From a virus, in the IMG/VR virus record IMGVR_UViG_3300048833_000056, positions 1 through 45,342 of that record: 45,342 nucleotides of DNA; one strand, written 5' to 3'. The notes under the pieces were generated by a model. That model was not told where the DNA came from. It made no database searches and was given only the letters and a program-made list of their open reading frames with translations. Positions 31,349 through 39,293 of the stretch are shown piece by piece (position 1 is the stretch's first letter; every line of letters starts with the position of its first letter). Both the position numbers and the translations under genes were made by a program.

Positions 31349-31989
31349 TTACTCCTGGTTGTTGAGGACGTGATCGGCCCACTGCTGCGCGGCGGCGGCG
31401 GCGATACCGGGGTAGGTTGCGGAGCGGAGCTTCCAGCGGAGCGGTCCCGGCGGCAGCTTGTGACAGCGGTCCTTCGGTTTGCTCCCCGGCTCCAGACCCA
31501 ACGCTTCGGCGCATGCAGCCTTGGTGGCGTACATAGGCGAGAGCGGTGGGAGGTTCTTCAGCCAGAACCCGGTGGCCTTGGTGTCGAAGTCGCCGAACAT
31601 CCACGACTGCACTACGGTGTCGGCACGACGGCCAAGCAACGCGAGCGCGTGCTTGTGGATACGCGGGTTCTCGACTGCGATGTGCGGGATGTCCACCGCG
31701 AGGATGCGATTGAAGAACTCAGCCGCTTCTTCCATCTGCGCCCAGCGGCCTTCCTTCTCGTACAGCCAGCGAACGCCAGAGTTGCAGAGGTAGGTGCAGG
31801 GTGGATGGAAGATGGCGACGTCCCACCCGTCGTTGACTATGTCGAAGACGTCGCCTTGGTAGTGCGGGCCTTCAACATCAGTAGGGAGGAGATCGCAGCT
31901 GACAGCGTCATGCCCAAGCGCCCGAAAGGCATCACGAACAGCGCCGCTGTATTCACAGCCGACCAGAACGCGAAGTGATTTTTTTTCAC
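31349..31989 (-). CDS. DNA (cytosine-type) methyltransferase, frameshift at an A8 tract
   Basis: A phage methyltransferase of the small C5-like type: SAM motif VLVGCEYSGAVRDAFRALGHD, catalytic-type FHPPCTYLCNSG and VENPRIHKHA (ENP motif), ending in TYPGIAAAAAQQWADH. The frame holding all of this has no start codon: it opens at about 31999 after a stop, and its first in-frame ATG (31735) lies behind the SAM and PPC motifs. A GTG at 31989 with RBS AAGGA sits in the neighbouring frame right before eight A (31986-31979). One extra A would join GTG-Lys-Lys-Lys to the methyltransferase (213 aa). So expression needs slippage, or the gene is a fresh pseudogene or a base is missing in the sequence. 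Confidence 0.78.
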
Positions 31990-32339
31990 GGGGAGATCCT
32001 TACGTTCTGCGACAGCGCATCCCGCAGCCCCGGCTTCCACCACCCGATGACCAGCATCAGGATGTTCCAGAGAGCAGGCGATAGGAGGCCGACGATCAAC
32101 GCAGCGATCAATGCGTCGACGGTGCTTGTGGCCCACAGCAGGTAGGTCGACAGGAACGCGGACACGAAGCCCAGCGCCTGCACGGACACCTCACGGCTAT
32201 GTGCGGACCACTTCGCGGGCACCCAGAACTTGACGCGCAAGGTGATGGCCCACGAGATGAGCAGTCCACCAATCACCGCCCAGACAGGACGCGGCATCGC
32301 TGCAATCTGCGTGAGGTAGTTCAGGACGGAGTTGAGCAT
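31986..32339 (-). CDS. Probable holin, three membrane helices
   Basis: 117 residues with hydrophobic stretches near 18-33 (VWAVIGGLLISWAITL), 53-70 (VQALGFVSAFLSTYLLW) and 74-98 (VDALIAALIVGLLSPALWNILMLV split by Pro), and a charged C-terminus. This is the shape of a class I phage holin. Located just upstream of the spanin genes with the lysis peptides; its stop overlaps the GTG of the methyltransferase. The cell-wall enzyme is at 38837-38394. Confidence 0.7.
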   Translation of the reverse strand: MLNSVLNYLTQIAAMPRPVWAVIGGLLISWAITLRVKFWVPAKWSAHSREVSVQALGFVSAFLSTYLLWATSTVDALIAALIVGLLSPALWNILMLVIGWWKPGLRDALSQNVRISP

Positions 32340-32824
32340 CGGGGTGTCCTATGGTGGTGTGTGGTTTTCTTGAGGAGGCTCAGGGCTTCCTTGAGGTGGA
32401 CGCGGTCTGGCCCCTTCGGTGTTCGCCGATAGAGCAGCCCGATGAACGCCTGCGTGCGTTTCTCCACGAGGTACGGTTCCAGGATTTCCAATGCGGTCTG
32501 TGCGGTGTCGCCGTAGGAGGTCCACACCCACGACAGGCGAGACTTCTCGTCGCCCATTGAGTGGACGCTGATGGTTCCGCCGAAGATTTTCTGGAACCGC
32601 TCCAAGATCGGGCGGTAGGTGTTGGAGATGCGAGCGCAGAGGGAACCACCGGTGATACCGATGGAACCCTCCCCGTCGAAGAACCCAGCGAGGTACGCAA
32701 CCTCAGTGGGTTGAGGCCCAGTTGGGACCGACGTCGTATGCACCGGCGAGCGGGCATCGGAGATTGAAGTACTCTCCGGCTCGCCGAATAGCATCGGCTG
32801 CGAGCTGTCCGAGTGTGTCAGCAT
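32321..32824 (-). CDS. LAGLIDADG homing endonuclease overlapping polA 3' end
   Basis: Contains one LAGLIDADG motif (VAYLAGFFDGEGSIGITGG) and the usual following strands (ISNTYRPILERFQKIFGG) plus TQAFIGLLYRR, typical of single-motif, dimeric enzymes. The only start found (ATG 32824) lies 122 bp inside the DNA polymerase gene in another frame, so the first 40 residues overprint polymerase codons; a shorter product would need a non-standard start. The polymerase end (GPNWASTH) is intact, so this is a free-standing mobile gene placed against polA, not an intein or intron. Confidence 0.8.
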   Translation of the reverse strand: MLTHSDSSQPMLFGEPESTSISDARSPVHTTSVPTGPQPTEVAYLAGFFDGEGSIGITGGSLCARISNTYRPILERFQKIFGGTISVHSMGDEKSRLSWVWTSYGDTAQTALEILEPYLVEKRTQAFIGLLYRRTPKGPDRVHLKEALSLLKKTTHHHRTPRCSTPS

Positions 32825-34610
32825 GGTCTTTGTGGATCTCCATTTGGAACTCGTCGTGGACGTTCGCCACGAAAAGCGTTTCCCGTAGAGCCGGGATTGG
32901 GTGGTTGTCGAGTTCGTCTGCGAGGATCACCAGCGCCTGTTTCATGGCGATAGCACCAGCCGACTGCAGCAGCGTGTTGAGCGCAGCGTGGTCAGAGCGG
33001 ACATGCAGGAGTCGACCGTCGAGACCCTTGAGGTGGCCTGAGGACTTCGCCTTCGCCTTCACGGCGTCGGTGAGTTTTGCCAACGCAGGCAGGCGGTCCA
33101 TCAATCGTTTGCGTCGTGCTTTGCCGAGAGTGGCGAGTGCGCGATCACGATTGTCGGTAGCCTTGGCGTTGAACTTGGCCTTCTGTTCCTCGGTGAAGTC
33201 TTCGTACACGATGCCGCCCAGCTTGAAGTCGCCTGCTCCGTAGATCAGCGCGTAGATGAAGGTCTTCGCGGAGTCGCGGGAGTTGAGGCCAACAGCGAAC
33301 TGGTTGACTGAGTGGACGTCGGTCTTGTCGGACTTCTGCCCGTTGACGACTGCATCGGCGTAGGCACCGCCGTCGTACGCGGCCATGTAGTGGCCCAGAG
33401 CGCGTAGCTCCAGACCCTCTGCATCGCAGCCTACGAGGACGTTGGGGGCCATCGCGATCCACAAGGCACGCATGGGAGGCCACTTGTCGGCCTGCGCCAC
33501 GTTGGGCCTCGAGTGCGTCATGCGGCCCGTCACAGCGCCGTTGGTGTTGACGCTACCGTGGATGCGTCCGTCGCGGACAGCCTTCAGCCACGCTTCCTTT
33601 CCGTCGCCCAGCTGGCCCAGACGTTTCGCTACCACCAGATACTCGGCGATGCGGACGGCTTCGGGGTAGTCGAGGGACGACAGGATTTCTGCGGTGACTT
33701 GAGGCTTGCCTCCCGTCGTGAACTCGCTAGGCTTCCAGCCGCGCACCTTGGTCAGGCGGTCGGCGATGTGGTCGGTAGAACCTGGATTGAAGATCAGCGT
33801 CTTGCGGACTTCGTACGGCTCACCCTTCACGCGGCCCAGCTTCTTGTTGTTCACCTTCGCGATGCCACGCTTGGTGACGATCTGCCACGGCGGGAAGATG
33901 TCGCGCAGTCCTTCCTCCAACACGAGCTTCTGTTTCTGCAGGTCGACGTACAGCGACTCTGCCGCATCCACGTCGAAGCCGAAGCCGTTGCGTTCCTGCT
34001 TCGCGATGATCTCGGCGACACGGAACTCCATGTCGAGACATCTCGGGGAGTAGTTCTTCGACTCGATGCGTTCGATCCACTTCAGCGTGACCTCGCAGTC
34101 CTGCATGCAGTAGTCGTCCATCTCCTTCAGGAACGGCACGGTCTCCCATGTGTGCCCGAAGTCCTTCGGATCGAAGTCGCCCTTGTGCAGACCGAGTCGG
34201 TAGCCCCACGCCTTCAGCGAGTGCATGCCGATGAGGCCCTTCTTCTGGAACTCCTGCGGCAACTTGCCGGCACGGAGCGCAGCGAAGTCGAGGTCCATCA
34301 GGTTCGGCCAGATGATGCGCGACGCTACGAGCGTGTCGACGAGCTTGCCGGCGGGCTTGAAGCCCTGCAGCTTGTCGAACACAGGTACGTCGTACTTGAT
34401 GATGTTCTGCCCAGCGATGACCGGGGCACGCTCAAGCAGCACCAGAGCGTCCTTGATGGAGCCATGGGGCTGCGTGGGCGTGCCGTCGCTGTAGTGCTTG
34501 TGGTCGGTGAAGCGAAGACGCTCGCCGGTCGTACGGTCAATCATGTTGAGACAGTGGGCCTTGGTTACGTTCTCCAAGAACCCGTTTGTCTCGCCGTCGA
34601 AAATCAGCAT
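32703..34610 (-). CDS. DNA polymerase (T7 gp5-like, family A)
   Basis: 635 residues (gp5 has 704). Proofreading exonuclease at the N-terminus: MLIFDGETNGFLE (Exo I) and QNIIKYDVPVFDK (Exo II). Polymerase: motif A GCDAEGLELRALG (about 397), motif B DSAKTFIYALIYGAGD with Lys and Tyr (about 445-460), motif C NVHDEFQMEIH (about 583). Ends VGPNWASTH, like GPNWAICH of gp5. Expected to use host thioredoxin as T7 does, though the binding loop was not checked in detail. Flanked by the nucleotidyltransferase gene and an overlapping homing endonuclease. Confidence 0.96.
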   Translation of the reverse strand: MLIFDGETNGFLENVTKAHCLNMIDRTTGERLRFTDHKHYSDGTPTQPHGSIKDALVLLERAPVIAGQNIIKYDVPVFDKLQGFKPAGKLVDTLVASRIIWPNLMDLDFAALRAGKLPQEFQKKGLIGMHSLKAWGYRLGLHKGDFDPKDFGHTWETVPFLKEMDDYCMQDCEVTLKWIERIESKNYSPRCLDMEFRVAEIIAKQERNGFGFDVDAAESLYVDLQKQKLVLEEGLRDIFPPWQIVTKRGIAKVNNKKLGRVKGEPYEVRKTLIFNPGSTDHIADRLTKVRGWKPSEFTTGGKPQVTAEILSSLDYPEAVRIAEYLVVAKRLGQLGDGKEAWLKAVRDGRIHGSVNTNGAVTGRMTHSRPNVAQADKWPPMRALWIAMAPNVLVGCDAEGLELRALGHYMAAYDGGAYADAVVNGQKSDKTDVHSVNQFAVGLNSRDSAKTFIYALIYGAGDFKLGGIVYEDFTEEQKAKFNAKATDNRDRALATLGKARRKRLMDRLPALAKLTDAVKAKAKSSGHLKGLDGRLLHVRSDHAALNTLLQSAGAIAMKQALVILADELDNHPIPALRETLFVANVHDEFQMEIHKDHADTLGQLAADAIRRAGEYFNLRCPLAGAYDVGPNWASTH

Positions 34611-34630
34611 GCGCTCTCCTGTGCGGAGGC

Positions 34631-35290
34631 TCAGTAGCCGCCGCTGTGTTGTGGAAGGGTTCGGATGTAGCGCCTCACGCGCACCTCACGGTCAGGCTTC
34701 GGCACCGGTGGTTGCGCCGCAGGGACGTAGCGAGGGTCGTCGATGTCCGCGAGGGGGTCGTCGATGTCGAAGTCGTCGCTCGGCACCTCAGGAACCACCA
34801 CGGTGTAGCCGTAGTCGTTCTCGTAGTGTTCGATGCGACGTACAGTGCGGTCTTCGCCGTTGCAGATGAGGACGTTCAACGTCTTCGTCTGGGCGTCTTC
34901 AACCGCTCCTGGTTCTGCAGAGAACGTGGGCATCAGGTTGTCGACATACAGCGCCATGCGGCAGCAGCGGAAGTCGAAACGCGCCATGGTCTCCTCAGGT
35001 GTACCAAAGGCGAACCCCACGAGGTTTATCTGGTAGCCGTTCTCGACGCAGACGAACAGTTTGGTGCGACCAGCGTCGGCACCTTCGGCGTACAGCATGT
35101 GTTGCTGCAGGATGCGTACGGCGAACTGGAAGTGTTCCTCGCTGCGGAAGAACAGGTCGTAGTCTTTGACTTCGGTTCCATCGAACGCAGCGCGGAGTGC
35201 GCCACCGGCGAGAATCGCGTTGTCGCGAATCCACCACGGGAGAGACTTCAGCATGTCGACCGCAGGACGTAGGTTTTGGTGGAGAAACAT
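34631..35290 (-). CDS. Nucleotidyltransferase-fold protein
   Basis: 219 residues. ILAGGALRAAFDGTEVKDYDLFF gives the GG...DxD signature of the Pol-beta/NTase superfamily (about residues 25-47), followed by INLVGFAFGTPEETMARFDF. Similar genes are frequent in podoviruses near polA. It may transfer a nucleotide to RNA or protein; substrate unknown. The C-terminal third is acidic (DDFDIDDPLADIDD) and ends in an Arg-rich tail. Confidence 0.8.
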   Translation of the reverse strand: MFLHQNLRPAVDMLKSLPWWIRDNAILAGGALRAAFDGTEVKDYDLFFRSEEHFQFAVRILQQHMLYAEGADAGRTKLFVCVENGYQINLVGFAFGTPEETMARFDFRCCRMALYVDNLMPTFSAEPGAVEDAQTKTLNVLICNGEDRTVRRIEHYENDYGYTVVVPEVPSDDFDIDDPLADIDDPRYVPAAQPPVPKPDREVRVRRYIRTLPQHSGGY

Positions 35291-35316
35291 GAGGCCTCCT
35301 CAGGCGCAGAAATAGG

Positions 35317-35342
35317 AAACCCCCGGTGTGACCCGGGGGCTT
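35317..35342 (-). terminator. Intrinsic terminator-like hairpin
   Basis: Seven-pair stem CCCCCGG/CCGGGGG with a 6-base loop and flanking A/T; followed on the minus strand by TTTCCTATTTC. It separates the 81-aa gene from the nucleotidyltransferase gene. Confidence 0.6.
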
Positions 35343-35366
35343 GTGGGTGCAGCGGTGTTCCTGGTA

Positions 35367-35612
35367 TTACGCGACCAGCTTCTGCAGCTTCGTCTTCACG
35401 GCGATGGCGCGTTGTGCTTCGTTGCCGGCGTTGCTTGCCTGCACGTCCAGCTTGTCGGCCAGTGCATGCAGACGGGCGCGATTCTTCAGCTGCTTGGCTG
35501 CGGCCTTATCCAGCGCCACAATCTGGCGATTGATGTTGCCGATGATGCCGTCCACGGTGCGCGTGGAGAACAGCGAGAAGATGGTTGCGGCGATGATGGA
35601 GTTCTTGGACAT
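35367..35612 (-). CDS. Helical hypothetical protein, 81 aa
   Basis: Opens MSKNSIIAATIFSLFSTRTV (a short hydrophobic segment) and continues as a Lys/Ala/Arg-rich helix or coiled coil (LDKAAAKQLKNRARLHALAD, QRAIAVKTKLQKLVA). Could be a peripheral membrane or DNA-bound protein. Not recognised. Confidence 0.65.
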   Translation of the reverse strand: MSKNSIIAATIFSLFSTRTVDGIIGNINRQIVALDKAAAKQLKNRARLHALADKLDVQASNAGNEAQRAIAVKTKLQKLVA

Positions 35613-35623
35613 GGTGTGCCTCC

Positions 35624-36154
35624 TCAGGCGAAGTGGTCGTCGGCTGGCGTGGGAATACGCGCAGCGAACATTTCAGGACGGGGTAAATCGTTGCCTTCGG
35701 GATAGCTGGTGTAGAACACACGCAGCATCACGAGGTTGCAGAGGTAGTGACCGACGTGCGGTAGGCCGGACTCGTCGTCGTTGGCCTCGTCTTCGGCGAG
35801 TATCTTCAGTGCGTGTCTACCAGCACACGCCAGAGGCGCGGACCAGACCATGCCCTTGGACCAGTTCCATGCTGCGTATTTGGCACGTCCGTACTCAAAC
35901 ACACGGGCACAGTCGAGCCACTTGTCGTTGACCAGATTGATGGCGCGGTCTAGGTGTTCGATTCTGCCTGTGGTCTGGAAGTAGCCAAGCTGCTGCAGCG
36001 AGTGGATTAGATTCTTGTCGCCGCTATGTAGGAGAGGGTCTTGAAGGAAGCTCAAGGCCACCACGTTCAGGGGAATCAGCGACAGGTCGGGCTTGCCGCT
36101 ATTGAAGCGGGCACCAGACCCACGCTCGTTGGAAGTGACGTCACCGATTGACAT
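35624..36154 (-). CDS. MazZ-like dATP/dGTP diphosphohydrolase domain protein (DUF5664)
   Basis: 176 residues. GARFNSGKPDLSLIPLNVVAL and RVFEYGRAKYAAWNWSKG, then ACAGRHALKILAEDEANDDESGLPHVGHYLCNLVMLRVF match the phage family once called DUF5664; members include MazZ, which hydrolyses dATP/dGTP and takes part in 2-aminoadenine (Z) genome synthesis. The helical MazG-like acids (E-D-E and D/E in the HVGH context) are visible. No PurZ or DpoZ partner is seen here, so it more likely serves nucleotide-pool control. Confidence 0.75.
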   Translation of the reverse strand: MSIGDVTSNERGSGARFNSGKPDLSLIPLNVVALSFLQDPLLHSGDKNLIHSLQQLGYFQTTGRIEHLDRAINLVNDKWLDCARVFEYGRAKYAAWNWSKGMVWSAPLACAGRHALKILAEDEANDDESGLPHVGHYLCNLVMLRVFYTSYPEGNDLPRPEMFAARIPTPADDHFA

Positions 36155-36155
36155 G

Positions 36156-36263
36156 TCAAGCCGCCAGAAACTTCAGCAGGGCGCGGATGACCAGCGATAC
36201 CAGCCACAGGTTGAAGCCGATGACCGTGATGTAGAACACCAACGCTGCGATTACTTTTGCCAT
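36156..36263 (-). CDS. Single-span membrane peptide, 35 aa
   Basis: MAKVIAALVFYITVIGFNLW followed by LVSLVIRALLKFL: one or two short hydrophobic helices with basic ends. RBS GGAGG-type, ATG 12 bp inside the end of the upstream gene. Unrecognised. Confidence 0.55.
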   Translation of the reverse strand: MAKVIAALVFYITVIGFNLWLVSLVIRALLKFLAA

Positions 36264-36412
36264 GAGGCCTCCGTAGGGATTGATGAAGCGAGGAGCCGAA
36301 GCTCCTCCACAGTGAGAACCGCGCTCAACGGAATGTCGGGGCGGTATTGCTTGTCAGCGAACAGCTGCGAGATGCGATTGCGGAGCTGGCCCAAGGTCAC
36401 CTCAGAAGTCAC
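36251..36412 (-). CDS. Small protein behind helicase, 53 aa
   Basis: GTG start at 36412 within the last codons of the primase-helicase gene, with CAGGAGGG as RBS. Sequence VTSEVTLGQLRNRISQLFAD followed by IPLSAVLTVEELRLLASSI, helical and soluble. Similar in place to T7 gp4.3/4.5-type small genes. Function unknown. Confidence 0.55.
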   Translation of the reverse strand: MTSEVTLGQLRNRISQLFADKQYRPDIPLSAVLTVEELRLLASSIPTEASWQK

Positions 36413-38039
36413 CAGAACCCTCCTGCTTGAACCCGTGACTTCCACCCGCGTTGTCATCCACGTCGCACTCGACCATGCGTCCGGTTGCCTTCTCGTACTG
36501 CAGGCCAATCACGAGACCGTTTGCATCGCCCGTGAAGCGGTCCTTGAGGACACGCAACTTGCGGGGCTGCAGCGGTTCTTGTTTGTTGCCTTCCAGTGCG
36601 AAGATGAAGTGTGACCAGTACGCAATGGCCCTAGAGCCGCGTAGGTGACGCTCCAGCACGCGCCCGCCTTCCTCGTGGGACTTACCCTCAGGAGTGGCGA
36701 GGTGGCTGATGTAGTACAGCGTGGAGTCCAGCTCCAGCATCAGCGCGGACAGCTCGGCCATCATGCGGTCGATTGCCTTCCGCTCGTCGTCGCCCATGGT
36801 GGACGCCAGTGCGGTGAGGTGGTCGAGGAAGAAGTCCTGCACACCGAAGGCGTGCCGCATGTACCGCATCTTCTCGACGATGGTCTCGTACGTTGCACCA
36901 CCGAAGTGGTCGTACAGGTAGACACGTCCGTTCATCGCGGTCAGCGTTGCGCGGAGCTTGTCCTCGTCGTAGTCGATACCAGGAACGTGGTAGCGGACAC
37001 CGTCAATCACGCCGGCCAGAGTCTTCGCCGAGTGGTGGACAGGTTCCTCCAGCGCGAAGATGGCGATAGGCACCTTCTCGGTCTCGATGATGTGCGCCTG
37101 CACTTGCTTGAAGACGGTCGTCTTGCCCATGCCGGTGCCACCAGCGAGGCCGTAGACTTCCGCCCGCCGCCGACCATGTGTTGCTTCGTTGAGTGTCGGC
37201 CACGGCCACGAGTGGGGGGACTGGACAATCTTCGCTGCAGCACGGTCGACGACGGACTCGATGTCCACGATGCCGTCAGGGCGGAACTCTTTCGCTGACC
37301 AGATGGCGTCGATGACGCGACCGCCGTTGCCGGCGACCAGCGCTTCGTTCGCATCCTTGTGGCCGTCGATGCGGGCAACCTTGCAGCGCCCCACGGGGAA
37401 CATGGGTGCCACCTCGGCAACTGCATCACGCCCCGGTTCGTCGTCGTCGAACATCAGGACGATTTCGTCGAAGCCCAACAGCCACTCAAGGTTCGCGCCG
37501 ATGGCCTTCTTCGCGCCGCCGGCACCCTTCGCGATGGACACGACGGGCCACTTGTTGGACTGCAGCTGGCTCACGGTCAGCGCGTCAATCTCGCCTTCGG
37601 TGATGACAATCTTCTTGCCGCCGTCGCGCCACAGGTGTTTGCCGTAGAGGTGCGCCTGCTTGCCGTCGCCGCTGAAGGTGAACACCTTGCCCTTGAAGCG
37701 AATCTTCTGGGCGATGAGGGTGCCGTCGTCGGCGCGGTAGTTGGCAATCTGGCAGGGTTCCTCCTGCTTCGTCTCTGGGTTGTATGCGGTGCCCTTGAGG
37801 TAGCCCCACTTGCGGCAGGTTTCGTCAGTGATTCCGCGTGCCGGGAGAGCGCTCACTTCACCGCTCACGAAAGACTGCGCTCCACGCGCCTTCGGAGTTG
37901 GTGCAGAGCCGCTCTCGCCGGCTACATGGGTCTGACAGCTGAAGCAGAACGAGTGACCGTCGCTGTAGTAGGCATTGGCATCGGAACTACCACACGCCTC
38001 GCATGCACCCTTGTGGGTGAGCGTTGATTCTTCGGTCAT
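36402..38039 (-). CDS. Primase-helicase (T7 gp4-like)
   Basis: 545 residues from ATG 38039 (RBS AGGAG); gp4 has 566. N-terminal primase zinc ribbon CEACGSSDANAYYSDGHSFC with a final CFSC, TOPRIM acids in VITEGEIDALTV (about 148) and LMFDDDEPGRDA, then a DnaB-type helicase with Walker A GGTGMGKTT (about 305) and LDHLTALAST. The protein ends GSGDF: a C-terminal Phe after acidic residues, as in T7 gp4, where it contacts the polymerase; the SSB here also ends in DDF. Makes RNA primers and unwinds the fork. Confidence 0.95.
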   Translation of the reverse strand: MTEESTLTHKGACEACGSSDANAYYSDGHSFCFSCQTHVAGESGSAPTPKARGAQSFVSGEVSALPARGITDETCRKWGYLKGTAYNPETKQEEPCQIANYRADDGTLIAQKIRFKGKVFTFSGDGKQAHLYGKHLWRDGGKKIVITEGEIDALTVSQLQSNKWPVVSIAKGAGGAKKAIGANLEWLLGFDEIVLMFDDDEPGRDAVAEVAPMFPVGRCKVARIDGHKDANEALVAGNGGRVIDAIWSAKEFRPDGIVDIESVVDRAAAKIVQSPHSWPWPTLNEATHGRRRAEVYGLAGGTGMGKTTVFKQVQAHIIETEKVPIAIFALEEPVHHSAKTLAGVIDGVRYHVPGIDYDEDKLRATLTAMNGRVYLYDHFGGATYETIVEKMRYMRHAFGVQDFFLDHLTALASTMGDDERKAIDRMMAELSALMLELDSTLYYISHLATPEGKSHEEGGRVLERHLRGSRAIAYWSHFIFALEGNKQEPLQPRKLRVLKDRFTGDANGLVIGLQYEKATGRMVECDVDDNAGGSHGFKQEGSGDF

Positions 38040-38052
38040 GAGTTCTCCTGGT

Positions 38053-38397
38053 TTACTTGGTTGGTGTGCGCTCCGAGTCAACGGGTGCGATGAAGTCGGC
38101 GGTGATGCCGTGGTAGTCGAGGGCACCCGTGCAGCTCAGACAGCCGTAGTGATGTGAGACGGCCATACGTCCGCCTTCCAACGCCTCGTCACCGCTGTCG
38201 CGGCGTGCTTGGAAGATTGCGTCCACCTCGGCATGCCGCTCCTGCTTACAGACGGTCTGGCACTTCTCGTAGCCCTCACCGGGTGCGCGGGGGCACACCG
38301 GCTGGGCGTTGCGGCAGGTGTTCTCGCCGACATAGGAGCGGCCGTTTGGCAGAACGAGCAGCGCGATGGTTCTCCGCTTCGCGCATGGCCCAATCAC
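38053..38397 (-). CDS. Cytidine/deoxycytidylate deaminase-like protein
   Basis: 114 residues from GTG 38397 (overlaps the amidase stop, GTGA). Zinc deaminase motifs: HAEVDAI with His and the proton-shuttle Glu, and GCLSC near the end in place of the usual PCxxC; extra Cys residues (NTCRNAQPVCPR, KCQTVC) recall phage dCMP deaminases. It would feed dUMP to thymidylate synthesis. Confidence 0.75.
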   Translation of the reverse strand: MIGPCAKRRTIALLVLPNGRSYVGENTCRNAQPVCPRAPGEGYEKCQTVCKQERHAEVDAIFQARRDSGDEALEGGRMAVSHHYGCLSCTGALDYHGITADFIAPVDSERTPTK

Positions 38398-38837
38398 AGT
38401 GGGTTGTCCTTCAGCCACTGCTGCACGTCGAACGACGGGCATGCCTTCTTCGCGACTTCGCCGTGGCCCAGAATCTTGGCCTGCGGATACTTCGCGTGGA
38501 GGTCGGACACCAACGTGTGCAGCGACTTGAACTGCGCCGGCGTGAAGTTGTTCTCAACCTTGTTCACGTCCTTCTCGGTCACGCCGCCAATCATGCAGAT
38601 GCCCAACGACTTGCCGTTGTAGCCGGAGACGTGTGCGCCGGGTTGGTCATCGGGCCTACCCTTCTGCACTTCGCCGTCGCGCTTGATGACGTAGTGGTAG
38701 CCCACGTCGAAGAAGCCGCGCTGTAGATGCGAGCGCCGGACGTCGGAGATGTCCCAGTTCATGGAGGGACGGGTGGCGCTACAGTGGATGAACAGGAACA
38801 GGATTTTGGATGCGAGCATTTTCTTGTAGGTCGTCAC
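38394..38837 (-). CDS. N-acetylmuramoyl-L-alanine amidase (T7 lysozyme-like)
   Basis: 147 residues from GTG 38837 (overlaps the RusA stop); an ATG at 38819 is an alternative. T7 gp3.5 features: FLFIHCSATRPS (zinc His), GFFDVGYHYVIKRDGEVQKG (Tyr), GYNGKSLGICMIGG, and ILGHGEVAKKACPSFD (second His, Lys and Cys of the zinc site). Endolysin, and in T7 also an inhibitor of the phage RNA polymerase; the same double role is likely here. Confidence 0.93.
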   Translation of the reverse strand: MTTYKKMLASKILFLFIHCSATRPSMNWDISDVRRSHLQRGFFDVGYHYVIKRDGEVQKGRPDDQPGAHVSGYNGKSLGICMIGGVTEKDVNKVENNFTPAQFKSLHTLVSDLHAKYPQAKILGHGEVAKKACPSFDVQQWLKDNPL

Positions 38838-39232
38838 AGGAGGAAGTCCTCGGAAATGGCGACGCCGATTCCAATCAAGTCTTCTTCGCCCCAACGCTTC
38901 GACACAATCAGGTCGGAGACCAGACTGTCGTCAGTCCACACGCCGGCCTTGGTCATCGCGTCGAGGATGCCTTTGGCGTAGTTGTCGACGTCTGGCTTGG
39001 GGAGGTCGAGCTTGGTGGTCTTCGGGCGTGCGAGGGTGATGTTGATGAGGACGGTGACGGGGCGGTCGAATGGAGCAGCGCCGTTCAACTCGTCTTCAAT
39101 CAGGCCACGCAGCGCATCGGTATACGCAACGTAGTCCTTCGGGTAATAGGTGCTGACAAACTTTCCTCGGGTCACGAAACGCGGACGCGGTGTCGGCTTG
39201 GGAGCAAGGTGCAGGTTGATGCTCAGGGTCAT
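38834..39232 (-). CDS. RusA-type Holliday junction resolvase
   Basis: 132 residues from ATG 39232. Core motif KPDVDNYAKGILDAMTKAGVWTDDSLV with the catalytic Asp set of RusA. It takes the position of T7 gp3 (endonuclease I): resolves junctions in replicating and packaging DNA. RBS is poor, just behind a terminator hairpin. Confidence 0.9.
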   Translation of the reverse strand: MTLSINLHLAPKPTPRPRFVTRGKFVSTYYPKDYVAYTDALRGLIEDELNGAAPFDRPVTVLINITLARPKTTKLDLPKPDVDNYAKGILDAMTKAGVWTDDSLVSDLIVSKRWGEEDLIGIGVAISEDFLL

Positions 39233-39240
39233 GGCATGGT

Positions 39241-39270
39241 CCAAATAGAAATGGCCCCCGTAGGGGCCAT
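39241..39270 (-). terminator. Terminator after SSB gene
   Basis: Perfect 8-pair stem ATGGCCCC/GGGGCCAT with a 4-base loop, followed on the minus strand by TTCTATTTGG. Between the SSB stop (39294) and resolvase start, so it may keep SSB mRNA in excess. Confidence 0.75.
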
Positions 39271-39293
39271 CTCAGGGACGGAAGGGGCGGGAC

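Noticed and set aside
31837-32136. 99-codon minus-strand frame across the holin and methyltransferase junction
   Set aside because: It is the unshifted continuation of the GTG before the A8 tract; overlaps the holin in another frame. No domain, while the shifted frame holds a clear methyltransferase.
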